From Thraustochytrium sp. TN22 (taxonomy: Eukaryota > Sar > Bigyra > Thraustochytrida > Thraustochytriidae), in NCBI GenBank assembly GCA_013306675.1, contig JABLUY010000120.1:1-64000 (forward strand): 64,000 nucleotides of DNA, read 5' to 3'. Under the pieces are notes generated by a model, which saw nothing but the letters and a program-made list of their open reading frames with translations, searched no databases and had not been told where the DNA came from. This document shows positions 47,882 through 58,200 of the stretch, piece after piece; position 1 is the stretch's first letter; each line of letters opens with the position of its first letter. The translations under genes and the position numbers were made by a program.

Positions 47882-49360
47882 TTAGGCGGAGGCGACCTGG
47901 TCCTCCTTGAGCGAGGGCGCCGCCTGGAGGCGCGCGAGCTGAGCCGGGGACATGTACTTCTTGGCCTCCTCGAGCTCGCGGTCGAGCCACCACAGCTTGC
48001 CCTTGCCGGCGCCGGAGCACTCACGCTTGACCTGCTCGAGGTAGACCTGGGCGGCCTGGAAGGACTCTACGGACTTCTGGAGCGCCGTGTTGGCGTCCTC
48101 GCGGGCGGTTTCGGCCTGCTGGCGGGCCTGCTCGGCGCTCTCGCGCGCCTCGGACGCCTTCTGCGCATCGCTCTCCGCATGCGCGCGCGCCTCGGAAGCC
48201 TGTGCCGCATCGCTCTCGGCGCTGCGGCGGCGCGAGGTGGCGGCGCCCGCGGCGTCCTCCGCCTGCTCGCGCGAAACCACGGCCTCCTTGCGGCTCTCCT
48301 CCGCCTGGACGCGCGCCGACTCGGCGGCGGCGCGGGCCTGGGCCGCGGACCGCGTGGCGCGCTCCTGGCGGCGCACAACGGCCTCCTGGCTGATCTTGGC
48401 GCGCTGCAGCGGGATCGGGTCGGTCTGCTGCAGCTGGGCGAGCTCGTTCTTGGCCTTGTTGCGGGCGACGATGCCCTTGGACTCGTCGTTGGAGGTGGCC
48501 TCGAGCGAGGCGCACTCGTCGTTGAAGGCCTTCTCCTCGCGCTTGACGGCCTCGAGCGCCTCCTCGACCTGCTTCTGCACGGCGACCTGCTCCTCGGCCA
48601 GCTGCACGGCCTTGACCTCGGCCTCGCGCGACTTCTCCTCCTCGAGGAAGGCCTTGGACTCCTGGTCCTTGGCGGTATCGGCGGCGGCGGTGGCCTTGGC
48701 CTCGGCGTCCTTGGCCTGCGCCTCGGACTCGCGCGCCTCGGCCTCCTTGCCCTTGGCCTCGGCCTCGGACGCCTTGGCCTCCTCCTCGTCCTTCTTGGCG
48801 CGCGCCTCGGACGCGACGGCCTCACGCTCGGCAGCCTTGGCCTCCTTGGCGCGCGTCTCGCAGTCCGCGATATCCTGCTTGGCCGCCTCGACCTTCTCCT
48901 GCGCCAACGCCAGCTTGGCCTCGTCGACCTGGCCCTGCGGCGCGTGCACCAGCTCGCGCCAGTCCACGCCGTACGTGGTCACCAGGTACTCGGTGAGGCT
49001 AACGTACTTGTTGAAGTCCAGATCGATGGACTTGAGGCGCTCGCGCAGCTCGCGCACCGTGAGGGCGCCCTCAGTGCGCTCCAGCAGAATGTGCGCCTTC
49101 ATCTCGTCGAGCTCGTTGCCCTCCTCGCTCTTGGGGTCCAGCTCCACGCAGGAGTTGTGGAAGGTCCAGACCTTCTCGGCCTCGGCGGCGTTGTCGCCGA
49201 AGCACGGGCCCTTCTTCCAGTACGCGTTGAGGAACCACACGGCCTGCGCCTTGTACGGCTTGTTGTTGAGCTCCTTGAGCAGCTTCGTGTCGTCCTCCAG
49301 GCTCATGGCCGGCACGGCCTCCGCGAGCTCCTCCACGGGGGCCGCAATCTCGGTCGCCAT
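47882..49360 (-). CDS. F-actin-bundling-type coiled-coil protein, copy 1
   Basis: The 492-residue product has a globular N-terminal domain (about 15-130) with AVWFLNAYWKKG, GNELDEMKAHILLERTEG and DLDFNKYVSLTEYLV. These resemble the C-terminal domain of the calcium-regulated actin-bundling protein family, best known from Dictyostelium. A long, highly charged Ala/Glu/Lys/Arg coiled coil follows (about 140-440). The end is a short conserved segment (LWWLDRELEEAKKYMSPAQL). It probably organises actin; the exact role is unknown. It is the first of two tandem copies. Against copy 2 it carries extra EAKA/ESDA coiled-coil units. The ATG at 49360 begins MATEIAAP, parallel to MATEVMAS of copy 2. Confidence 0.7.
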   Translation of the reverse strand: MATEIAAPVEELAEAVPAMSLEDDTKLLKELNNKPYKAQAVWFLNAYWKKGPCFGDNAAEAEKVWTFHNSCVELDPKSEEGNELDEMKAHILLERTEGALTVRELRERLKSIDLDFNKYVSLTEYLVTTYGVDWRELVHAPQGQVDEAKLALAQEKVEAAKQDIADCETRAKEAKAAEREAVASEARAKKDEEEAKASEAEAKGKEAEARESEAQAKDAEAKATAAADTAKDQESKAFLEEEKSREAEVKAVQLAEEQVAVQKQVEEALEAVKREEKAFNDECASLEATSNDESKGIVARNKAKNELAQLQQTDPIPLQRAKISQEAVVRRQERATRSAAQARAAAESARVQAEESRKEAVVSREQAEDAAGAATSRRRSAESDAAQASEARAHAESDAQKASEARESAEQARQQAETAREDANTALQKSVESFQAAQVYLEQVKRECSGAGKGKLWWLDRELEEAKKYMSPAQLARLQAAPSLKEDQVASA

Positions 49361-50290
49361 TCTCCCTTCTAAAAAGCTCTTCAAAGAAAATGAAGAAGAC
49401 GCCTGGTGTTGCTGCCGCCTGCCCTTCTTCTTTATAGATAGATAGAGAGGAGATTGCCGATCTGCACGTCCTCCCGAGCCGCTCCGTCTTGCGCCACCTC
49501 GCACCGCCTCGCGCCGCGCCGAGACGGTTGCAGCAGCCAAGGAGCAGATCCACAGCGCCCGACGCGCCTGCTGTGCTGCGAGGCGAGCAGAGGACGGCGC
49601 CGTCACGGGCAGTGGGGATGGACGGGGTGCCGCTTTGACCGACCCTGGGCAGAAGGCGCGGGCGGACCATCGTGCGAGTGCGAGGTTCGCTTTCGCATGT
49701 CGCGCTTCCAAGTCGGCTCCGAGGGACGTGGGACACGCCAAGGCGGCAACTTCAAGCCCTGGCAACGAGACCTAGCCGCAGCTGACGGTGAGTGCGCAGG
49801 CGGTTGGCGGTAGGTGCAGAGTGAAGGAGATGATACAGGGGAGACGGAGAGAGGTTGGCTGGCTGTTTTGCGACGCAGTGAGGCGAGGCGCAAAAGATGA
49901 GGTGAAGCAAAGCAAAGCAAAGCAAAGCAAATCAATGCAATGCAATGCAATGCAATGCAATGCAAGGACGAGCCAGGCGTGGCGAGTGAGTACCCACGCT
50001 CTCAAGTCGAGACAAAACGATGCGAGGCTGATACAGAGCGTGTGGCATCCTCAGAGGCCGTGAAGATGAACTGACGCTGCTCCCGGACACAGTGCAATCG
50101 ACTTGCGCGCCGGGAACGAGCTCAGCTCTCACAATCACTGAGCTTCGCAACAAATACACACACACACAAAGAGAGAGAGAAAGATAGAGAGAAAGAGTCA
50201 TGGGCAAGATTGTCATTGGAAAAGAGGGAGAAAAGAGAAAAAACAGGGCGTCTGCATCTGGCAGCGCGCGTAAAGTGGTCGCTCTCTTGC
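49361..50290. other. Spacer between the tandem paralogues
   Basis: It contains TAGA tetramers near 49436-49449, an AGCAA-to-TGCAA pentamer array (49904-49965) and CA/GA dinucleotide runs (50155-50195). No gene is recognised, and it shows no similarity to the spacer upstream of copy 2. Confidence 0.5.
49904..49965. repeat. AGCAA pentamer array switching to TGCAA
   Basis: About five AGCAA units pass through an ATCAA unit into about six TGCAA units, a visible record of a point change spreading along the array. Confidence 0.9.
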
Positions 50291-51682
50291 TCACGCAGAA
50301 GCAACCTGATCCTCCTTGAGGGGCGGGCGGGCCTGAAGGCGAGCGAGCTGGGCCGGGGACATGTACTTCTTGGCCTCCTCGAGCTCGCGGTCGAGCCACC
50401 ACAGCTTGCCCTTGCCGGCACCGGCGCACTCGCGCTTGACCTTCTCGAGGTAGGCCTCGGCAGCCTGGAAGGACTCGACGGACTTCTGCAGCGCCGCGTT
50501 GGCCTCCTCGCGCTTCTCGACGGCCTGGGCGCGGGCCTGCTCGGCGCTCTCGCGCGCCTCGACGGCCTTCTGCGCGTCGCTCTCGGCGCTGCGGCGGCGC
50601 GAGGTGGCGGCGCCCGCGGCGTCCTCCGCCTGCTCGCGCGAAACCACGGCCTCCTTGCGGCTCTCCTCCGCCTGGGCGCGCGCCGACTCGGCGGCGGCGC
50701 GGGCCTGGGCCGCGGACCGCGTGGCGCGCTCCTGGCGGCGCACAACGGCCTCCTGACTGATCTTGGCGCGCTGCAGCGGGATCGGGTCGGTCTGCTGCAG
50801 CTGGGCGAGCTCGTTCTTGGCCTTGTTGCGGGCGACGATGCCCTTGGACTCGTCGTTGGAGGTGGCCTCGAGCGAGGCGCACTCGTCGTTGAAGGCCTTC
50901 TCCTCGCGCTTGACGGCCTCGAGCGCCTCCTCGACCTGCTTCTGCACGGCGACCTGCTCCTCGGCCAGCTGCACAGCCTTGACCTCGGCCTCGCGCGACT
51001 TCTCCTCCTCCAGGAAGGCCTTGGACTCCTGGTCCTTGGCCGCCTCAGCGGCCTTGGTGGCCTTGGCCTCGGCCTCCTTGGCCTTGGCCTCGGACGCCTT
51101 GGCGTCGTCCTCGTTCGCCTTGGCGCGCGCCTCGGACGCGACGGCCTCGGCCTCGGCGACGCGCGCCGCCGAGGCCTGCTTCTCGCAGTCCGCGATATCT
51201 TGCTTGGCCTCCTCGACCTTCTCCTGCGCCAGCGCCAGCTTGGCCTCGTCGATCTCGCCCTGCGGCGCGTGGACCAGCTCGCGCCAGTCCACGCCGTACG
51301 TGGTCACCAGGTACTCGGTGAGGCTGACGTACTTGTTGAAGTCCAGGTCGATGGACTTGAGGCGCTCGCGCAGCTCGCGCACCGTGAGGGCGCCCTCAGT
51401 GCGCTCCAGCAGAATGTGCGCCTTCATCTCGTCGAGCTCGTTGCCCTCCTCGCTCTTGGGGTCCAGCTCCACGCAGGAGTTGTGGAAGGTCCAGACCTTC
51501 TCGGCCTCGGCGGCGTTGTCGCCGAAGCACGGGCCCTTCTTCCAGTACGCGTTGAGGAACCACACGGCCTGCGCCTTGTACGGCTTGCCGTTGAGCTCCT
51601 TGAGCAGCTTCGTGTCGTCCTCCAGAGAGAACGTCGAGGAGGACGTCGTCTCCGCCGCGCTAGCCATCACCTCGGTCGCCAT
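50291..51682 (-). CDS. F-actin-bundling-type coiled-coil protein, copy 2
   Basis: This 463-residue paralogue has the same three-part layout as copy 1: N-terminal domain (VWFLNAYWKKGPCFGDNAAE), long charged coiled coil, and closing LWWLDRELEEAKKYMSPAQL. Over about 440 bp of the coiled coil (50591-51040 versus 48231-48680) I count only about four base differences, and the N-terminal domain is similarly close. Low-complexity parts between these blocks differ by substitutions and indels. That points to a recent tandem duplication or continuing gene conversion. The ATG at 51682 aligns with that of copy 1. Confidence 0.7.
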   Translation of the reverse strand: MATEVMASAAETTSSSTFSLEDDTKLLKELNGKPYKAQAVWFLNAYWKKGPCFGDNAAEAEKVWTFHNSCVELDPKSEEGNELDEMKAHILLERTEGALTVRELRERLKSIDLDFNKYVSLTEYLVTTYGVDWRELVHAPQGEIDEAKLALAQEKVEEAKQDIADCEKQASAARVAEAEAVASEARAKANEDDAKASEAKAKEAEAKATKAAEAAKDQESKAFLEEEKSREAEVKAVQLAEEQVAVQKQVEEALEAVKREEKAFNDECASLEATSNDESKGIVARNKAKNELAQLQQTDPIPLQRAKISQEAVVRRQERATRSAAQARAAAESARAQAEESRKEAVVSREQAEDAAGAATSRRRSAESDAQKAVEARESAEQARAQAVEKREEANAALQKSVESFQAAEAYLEKVKRECAGAGKGKLWWLDRELEEAKKYMSPAQLARLQARPPLKEDQVASA

Positions 51683-53336
51683 CGTCTGCCTCCTTCTCTC
51701 CTGCTCGTCTGTCCTTCGTTGCCTCTAGTAGCTCCAGCGAGCGAGCAAGTCCTGATCTTGGATTGGGTCTCTAGCTAGCTAGAGGGTTTTCGGGACTGCT
51801 CGGCATGCAGATTGCGAGCCTCGCTCTCAGGGCGTCGTAGGTCGAGCGAGCTGGCTGCCGTTGGCAACAACACAAAGCCGGCCGAGCCGAGCCGGGCGGA
51901 GCCGAGCTGACTCACGAATAAGACGACCGGGCCGCCGGCCTGCCTCCTCGCTCGCTCGCTCCGAGTCCGTGACTCGCTCACTCCCACTTTCTATCATGGA
52001 AAGATACAAAAGGCGCAGTTGTGAACCAATGGTCCGCCTCAAGCTTGATCGTTTGGCCGCCTCCAAAGGGGCCTCTCCGAGTCTTCTTGCCCAACGGCTG
52101 GACCTGCTCCTCGAACAAGATCAACTCTGGCCAGCTAGCCAGAGAGTCTCGAGCGAGGCGAGGTGCCACCGGACGCGAGCGGCACAGCACAGCAGCGTCG
52201 GGCTCTTCCCCGCCCGCCTGTCACTGGCTGATGCGCATCGCGCGGCGCTGGTGCTAGCTACGAAGAGATGGCAGTTGCCAGCCAGCTCCGAGGAAATGTC
52301 GCCCGCCGCGCCCGCCGCGAGCAGTTGCTGCCGGAGCCGATGCGCCGCTCGGCGAGAGGGCGCGCAATGGGCAGCCCCTCCAACGGCGACTGCTTCTTCG
52401 CTTGCCCGGCTACTACTTGCTTGGTTCCTACAGAGGGCCTGGAGCTCGCTCTTGACAGCTTTGCTCCGGCCGCTCTGCCTGCAGCGCGTCCCGTGCGTGC
52501 TTGCCGTCCAGCGGCCCGGCTCGTCGCGGCGTGGGGCACGACGCAGCGACGCGACGCCAGCACTCCTTCGCCTGCCCGCCTGCGTGCCCCGCCCCGGGGC
52601 AGCTGCAGAGCGCCGGCCATGGTGGCTGGCACTGTTGGAATCGGCGAACCCCGCGGGGAGGTGGGACGCGCGTGCTGTGCTGCCAGTGGGACGCATTTGG
52701 ACACAGAGAGTGCCAGTCTGGGGAAGTGGAAGCAGGAGCGGGGCGAATGCGAGCGAGCGAGGCATGCGAGGGGGCTGGAAGGAAGCGAGCTCTGGAGTTA
52801 ATAAGGAGCTTGCTAGCTAGTAGTTAGCTAAAGAGCTAGCTAGCTAGCTAGAGAAAGCGAGCGAGCAAGGAGACATTTTCGCTGTCGAAGGCAAGCTGGT
52901 CTGGGGGAGCGAGGAATGTAAGAGAACGCGAGGCGAGCGAGAGAGCGCGAGGCAAGGGCAAGCAGGCAAATGCGAGTAACGTTAGGCCTGGTTCGTTCAA
53001 GTTAGGTTGAGGATCCGTCGAGCTGGCGCAGGCAATTCCTTCAGAATTGGCGCGGCTCGACTGTGCCTGAGATTGCCAACTCAGTCGAGCGTGACTTCGT
53101 TGCTGGCGGACCGTGTCTTGAACTCGAAGGGGGGATAGCCATTCGCTCTCGCTGTTTCGTTTGAGCTCGCTCTTTGTTTGTTTACTGCTAGTCGCTCAAG
53201 ATCGCTCACAAGGTCACTAAAGGTCTTGTTTGCGCGATGTTGCGCTCTGGCACGTCGGTCCTTTGCTCTTTGCACCTGCAAGCTTGCATTCGTGTACTAC
53301 GTTCAGGTCTCAAAGGACGGTCCTTAATTCAGTGTC
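51683..53336. other. Spacer with GCTA arrays, no recognised gene
   Basis: This 1.65-kb interval holds GCTA arrays at 51771-51784 and 52809-52852 and a CCGAG-type stretch at 51878-51907. Open frames are Arg/Ser/Ala-rich without a domain. It must hold the copy 2 promoter and the 3-prime region of the next gene. Base composition drops in GC near 53080-53330. Confidence 0.45.
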
Positions 53337-55460
53337 CTACATCAAAAGCTCAGTCTTGTACTTGTCGATGCGGCGTGGCTTGTGACGGTGATTGAACTCC
53401 ACGGCCTTCTTGAGCGCGGCGGCGAGGGCGTCACGCTGGATGACGGAACAGGCCTGCAGGTCGAGGGTACGCGCCTGGGTCTCAAGGCTGAAGCAGAGGC
53501 TGCGCACCCTGCGCGAGTCCTTGGTGCTGCGGCGGATGGTTGGCGTCATCTCGCCGATGCGGATGCCGACGACCTGCTTGAGCTCGAGACCGCGATGCGA
53601 CCCGTCGTACTGCGAACTCTCCCAGGCGAGATGCGTGAGAGCGCTGTTGATCCACATCTTGCGCTGGTGCGGGCGGCCCTCGCGGCCGTACTTGGTCACG
53701 GAGAAGCCAGCGAGGATCCTGATGTTGTCCTTGCCAATCTCCTCCTCGGCCAGCTCGCGCACTTGAACGTGCGTGAGCGCCACACGCTTGTTGCCGGCCG
53801 GAGCGGTAGAAATGGCGCCCGACGTGAGGTTCGAAGTGGGGGCGCTCGAGGAAGCACGCGCTCCAGACGTGTCGCCGCCGGCGTTGCTGGCGGCAGCGGC
53901 GGCGCGCGCGTCCTCCTCCTCCTGCAGACGGCGCGCAAAGGCCTCGTCCTCGGACTCCTGCTTCTTCTTGCGGCGTTCCTCCTTCTTGGCCGCCTTGCGT
54001 GCCTTGCGCTCCTCCTCCTCCTTGGCAGCGGCAGCGGCGTCGCCGCTGCTGGTGAAGGCGGCCAGCGGGTCCTCCTCCTTGCTCGTGCCCCAGTTGAAGT
54101 CGTCCGCGAAGGCCGGCGTGCCGAAAGGGTTCGCAATAGGCGCGTTCAGGTCTGAATCGTTGTCGAAGAGAACCCAGCCATCGTCCAGGCCGGACGTCGG
54201 CCGCGGCGCGGACGCGCCGTAGTCCTGGTACCCGTACGGCTGCTGCTGCGGGGGCGGGGCCTGGTGAGAGTAGCCCTGCAGAGGCGACGTGTGGCCGTAC
54301 GAGGCGCTCGCATGCGGGTTGTAGTCGTACGGGTTGGAGTTGTACGCAGGCTGCTGCTGCTGCTGCTGCTGCGCGAACGGGTCCTGCGAATAGTAGCTGG
54401 AGGCGCCGTACTGCTGGTCCATGGGCGGCTGCTGCTGGTACTGCTGGTCCATGAACGGCTGCTGTTGCTGCGGCTGCGGCTGCTGGTATTGTTGATACTC
54501 CTGCTGCGGCTGCTGCATCATGTTGAGCGGCACGGTGCTCCACGTGCTGCCAAAGCGCGAACGGGCCTCCGCCTCGTGCTCCCTGAGCACAACGTAGTTG
54601 TTGTCAATCATCACCAGGCACTCCGGATGCCGCATGACAAAGTCCAGCGCGGAGCCGTGCACCTGCTGCCAATGCGTGGGCCATGCGAAGCCGGTAAGTG
54701 CCTTGACGTGGTTCTCCAGGTCCAACACGGTCGCGGGCGGCGCGCCCGTGTTGACCGTGTGGTCATGCTGGCGGCGCAGAAAACCGATGGTGATGCCCAG
54801 CAGCTGCGGATCCTCCTCCTGCTGCGAGCGCGCCGGCGGCTGAGGCTGCTGCGGCACCGGTGCCGGTGCCGGCGCCGTGTACTGCTGCATGGCGGGCGTG
54901 TGAGCCAGCGGCTGTGCCGGCTGCTGCGCTGGCGTGGGAACCGCCTCAACCTGGTCGAACGGGTTGCTCGTGGCCGCGGCCTTCTCTTCGGCGAAGGGCT
55001 TCATGCGTTGCATGCGCGCGATGTTGCGCTCGTTGAACTCCTTCAGCATGCTATCTGACATAGTGGGCACCACGATGGCTTGTTCCTTTTGGATCGACGC
55101 ATGCACATTGGCGCGTACCTGGTCCGACGAGTACTTGGACTGGTCCCAGCCGCCGCCACCGCCGGCCCCGTTCCCGTTCGTCGGCGGCGCCGGCGGCGCG
55201 CCGCGCGTCGACGGCGCCCGTTGCTGCTGCTGTTGTTGCGGCTGCTGCGGCTGCTGCTGCTGCGGCTGCTGCGGCTGCTGCGGCTGCTGCGGCGCGTACG
55301 AGGCGCTCTGAGGTGGCGCCATGCCAGGCGGCCCGCGCTGCTGCTGCGGCTGCTGCTGCGCCGGCGGCTCCACGTCGAACGGGTTGGCCATGTGCTGTTG
55401 CTGTTGCTGTTGCTGGTGCTGGTGCTGCTGGCCCTGCGGCGCGTACGCCTGGTAGCTCAT
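53337..55460 (-). CDS. Gln-rich adaptor with NPF motifs and PH-like C-terminal domain
   Basis: The 707-residue protein is likely a cytosolic endocytic or trafficking adaptor. The N-terminal 150 residues are Gln/Pro-rich, encoded by CTG/GCTGCG repeats. Three NPF motifs (ANPFDVE, SNPFDQVE, ANPFGTPAF) would bind EH-domain proteins, as in epsins. A folded segment at about 230-310 (LGITIGFLRRQHDHTV, then PTHWQQVHGSALDFVMRHPE) is not assigned. A Lys/Glu coiled coil lies at about 500-530. The C-terminal 110 residues look like a pleckstrin-homology domain (RKMWINSALTHLAWESS, then SLCFSLETQARTLDLQA). No ENTH or ANTH domain is visible. The ATG at 55460 begins MSYQAYAPQG. The gene is divergent from the EGF-like gene. 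Confidence 0.65.
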   Translation of the reverse strand: MSYQAYAPQGQQHQHQQQQQQQHMANPFDVEPPAQQQPQQQRGPPGMAPPQSASYAPQQPQQPQQPQQQQPQQPQQQQQQRAPSTRGAPPAPPTNGNGAGGGGGWDQSKYSSDQVRANVHASIQKEQAIVVPTMSDSMLKEFNERNIARMQRMKPFAEEKAAATSNPFDQVEAVPTPAQQPAQPLAHTPAMQQYTAPAPAPVPQQPQPPARSQQEEDPQLLGITIGFLRRQHDHTVNTGAPPATVLDLENHVKALTGFAWPTHWQQVHGSALDFVMRHPECLVMIDNNYVVLREHEAEARSRFGSTWSTVPLNMMQQPQQEYQQYQQPQPQQQQPFMDQQYQQQPPMDQQYGASSYYSQDPFAQQQQQQQPAYNSNPYDYNPHASASYGHTSPLQGYSHQAPPPQQQPYGYQDYGASAPRPTSGLDDGWVLFDNDSDLNAPIANPFGTPAFADDFNWGTSKEEDPLAAFTSSGDAAAAAKEEEERKARKAAKKEERRKKKQESEDEAFARRLQEEEDARAAAAASNAGGDTSGARASSSAPTSNLTSGAISTAPAGNKRVALTHVQVRELAEEEIGKDNIRILAGFSVTKYGREGRPHQRKMWINSALTHLAWESSQYDGSHRGLELKQVVGIRIGEMTPTIRRSTKDSRRVRSLCFSLETQARTLDLQACSVIQRDALAAALKKAVEFNHRHKPRRIDKYKTELLM

Positions 55461-55983
55461 GGTGCCAGCGCCGCGCTCCGCCGCACTGCGCCGCGGAAGA
55501 AGACCTGTGCAACGCCGGAGTCGGCCGCCGACGCCCCGAGCGCCGCGCTACGTCGCGCAGGCTATGCCGCTTCGCCGCGCAGCGTCGCAGCCGCCGCCTT
55601 CGCAGGGCCCGCTCCGCCGCCCGCCGCCGCCCTCGCGCTGCGCCGCCGCCGCCGCCCCGCCGCGCGCGCGCGAGACCCGCCCGTGCCGCGCTCGGATTCT
55701 GCGCCTTCACCCGGAGCGCGCGAAGCCGCGCCGCGGCGGCCGGGTGGCGGCCGCGACCCGTGCACGGGGCGGCGGTTTCGGCGTTGCGAAACCGCGGCGG
55801 TTGGCCCCAACGGCCGGCGGCTGGGACGAGCACAGCGCCACGCCGCGCTGGTGGGACTCGGACTCGGACTCGGACTCGGACTTGGACTTGGACTCGGACT
55901 CGGGCTCGGGCTCGGTCGTAGACTCGGACCTGAGCTCGGACGTGGACGTGGACTCGGGCTCGGAGCTCGCGCGCGGCGGCGCG
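55461..55983. other. Divergent promoter region with GGACTC hexamers
   Basis: The gap includes a GGACTC hexamer array (55854-55965) right before the EGF-like start codon. The array is in frame with that gene and would read Asp-Ser, but it lies upstream of the signal peptide, so I treat it as 5-prime UTR. Confidence 0.5.
55854..55965. repeat. GGACTC/GGACTT hexamer array
   Basis: Units GGACTC, GGACTT and GGGCTC alternate over about 110 bp and decay into GGACGT variants. The array ends about 20 bp before the EGF-like gene's ATG. Confidence 0.85.
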
Positions 55984-56886
55984 ATGGGGCGCGGGCTGGC
56001 GGCGGCGCTGGCGGCAGCCGTGGGCGTGAGCGCGGCGACGCTGGGCGCGGCGTCGAACGAGTGCTCGGTGTTCCAGAAGGTGGTGGACGGCGTGACGGTG
56101 ACGTGCAGCGGACACGGGCTGTGCTCGTCGAGGACGAAGCACTGCGAGTGCTACGAAGGCTGGGGGTCGGCGACGGAGCTGGGGCTCAAGCTGCAGCCGC
56201 CGCACCCGGCGCCGGACTGCTCGGAGCGCGTGTGCCCCTTCGGCAAGTCGTGGGCGGATATCCCGACGAGCGCGACGCAGGCGCACAAGGAGGTGGAGTG
56301 CTCGGATGCGGGCTTCTGCGACCGCACGCTCGGCGTGTGCTCGTGCTTTGACGGTTTTGACGGCAGTGGCTGCGAGCGCCGCTCCTGCAAGATGACCCAG
56401 GACGAGGACGCGCTCACGTGCAACGGGCACGGCCAGTGCCTGACGCTCGCGGAACTGGCTACCAAGACCGACGCGCAGCCGCTCACGCCGGCCACCTCGT
56501 ACGGCGGCTACCCGACCACGACGACCTGGGACGAGGACATGATCACGTCCTGCTACTGCGACTCCAGCTGGACCGTGGGCCTCGCCTCGGGCGAGACGCA
56601 GCTGCCCGAGTACTTTGGGCCCTTTTGCGAGAAGCGTCACTGCCCGAGCGGCGACGACCCAATGACGGACGATGACGAGACGGACTGCGAGAATAAGCTG
56701 CAGGACTTCGTCACGGGCGAGATCACCACCGATTTTGTTGACGGTGGTGCCGCGGGCAACCTCTGTCATGTAGACTGCTCGAACCGCGGCATCTGCGACT
56801 ACGAGACGGGCGTCTGCAACTGCTTCACCGGCTATGCCGGCGAGAACTGCCACACGCAGGACGTCTTGGCCGTGCAGAACTCGTGA
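55984..56886 (+). CDS. Secreted EGF-like-repeat protein
   Basis: The 300-residue product has an N-terminal signal peptide (GLAAALAAAVGVSAATLGAA) and several Cys-rich EGF/tenascin-like modules: CSGHGLCSSRTKHCECYEGW, CSDAGFCDRTLGVCSCFDGF, CNGHGQCL, and CSNRGICDYETGVCNCFTGY. Only short spacers separate the modules, and there is no transmembrane segment or anchor at the C terminus. It is probably an extracellular or cell-surface adhesion or matrix protein. The ATG at 55984 is selected because it starts the signal peptide; the frame is open upstream through a hexamer repeat. Its end is about 100 bp from the end of the convergent SAM-domain gene. Confidence 0.8.
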   Translation: MGRGLAAALAAAVGVSAATLGAASNECSVFQKVVDGVTVTCSGHGLCSSRTKHCECYEGWGSATELGLKLQPPHPAPDCSERVCPFGKSWADIPTSATQAHKEVECSDAGFCDRTLGVCSCFDGFDGSGCERRSCKMTQDEDALTCNGHGQCLTLAELATKTDAQPLTPATSYGGYPTTTTWDEDMITSCYCDSSWTVGLASGETQLPEYFGPFCEKRHCPSGDDPMTDDDETDCENKLQDFVTGEITTDFVDGGAAGNLCHVDCSNRGICDYETGVCNCFTGYAGENCHTQDVLAVQNS

Positions 56887-56988
56887 GACTGTACGTCCCC
56901 GCCGAGCTGCCGAACAATCGGGAGACGCGCGCGCACTGCCTTGGAGGCGCTGGGTGCGCAGAGCATGGAAGATTCACTTTTACACATT

Positions 56989-57514
56989 TCAGAAAGCAGC
57001 GTCAAAATCCCAGCCGGACACATCCACATTCATCAGGGCCTGGGATTGAACCGGGGACTGAACTTGCGCCCGCGCCGGAGGCTTGGACTTGAGATTGGCC
57101 TCGTAGGCGGCCAGCATGGCCTCAGTCTGCTGCGCGCGCTTGGAGCGCACGTCGCTGCGGTGCGAGCTGTAGTCCACAATATCGATCTTGGTTTCTGCGC
57201 TGCCGTCGCTGACGGCCATCTGGCGCCACTGCGCAACGGCGTCTTGGAACAGGCGGCGCTCGGCCTCCTCGTCCAGGTCAGCGCGCCCGTCATGGCTGCC
57301 CTCACCACCCTGACGCGCGCTCTGCACAGAAACCTCTCGCACAGCGGCGCCGCCCGCCGCGCCCCCGGTACTGCCGTCCTTGGAGGAAACGGAGCCCGAG
57401 GCGCGCGCGCTCCCGGCGGCCCCAGCGGCCCCACTACGCCACTCCTCGACGGCTCGCTTAAAGGCCTCGTGCTCCGCGGCCTCGTCCAGAGGGCTTCCCT
57501 GGTAGCCCGCCGTG

Positions 57515-57547
<33 letters not shown>

Positions 57548-58165
57548 GCGGCGGCGGCGAAGGCCTGCGCCACGGGCCGTGGCGAGGCGGCGACAGATGG
57601 GCCGTCGCGCAGCGGCTGTAGCTGGCGCGAGGCGGGGCGCGAGCCGGAGGTCTCGGGCTGCAGGCTCCGCTTGAGGCGCGCCACCTCCTTGAGCAGCGTC
57701 TTGCGATGCGCGAGCGCGGTGATGCCCATGTAGTCCAGATCGTCGACGCCGAGTTCGAGCAGCACCTCGCCGTCGATCTCGTTCTCCGCGAAGGCGGATG
57801 TGTACCTGTCGAGGCCGAGGTCCAGCAGCCAGGCCTGCACGTCCGCCTTGGACCAGGTCGCGCAGGCGTCTGGGCGCAGGCTCTTACGCCTGGGCGCCTG
57901 TTTCGCCTTTGCCGGCGGCGTGCGCCTGCGCGCCTTGCCGGAGCTCGCCTTGTCCTCGGCGTTCAGGACGCCGCCGCGCACGTCACTCGCGTAGCCGCGC
58001 AGCGAGCCGCGCTTCGTGGACGCGCTTTGCCAGATGGGTGCCGCGCCGCCGCTGCCCTGGCGCGCCGCGGGTCTCGCCTTGGCGCGCTCGCGCTCCAGCG
58101 TGCTGCGCAGCTTGTGCAGGTTCCACTCCATCTGCATGCTCTCGGCCTGCAGGCGGTCCGACGTG

Positions 58166-58200
<35 letters not shown>

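Noticed and set aside
51861-52820. Plus-strand open frame of about 320 codons
   Set aside because: No domain, Arg/Ser/Ala-rich composition and overlap with simple repeats suggest chance.
55459-55983. N-terminal extension of the EGF-like protein through the Asp-Ser repeat
   Set aside because: A typical signal peptide starts at 55984; the upstream frame has low-complexity Arg/Pro and DS repeats.
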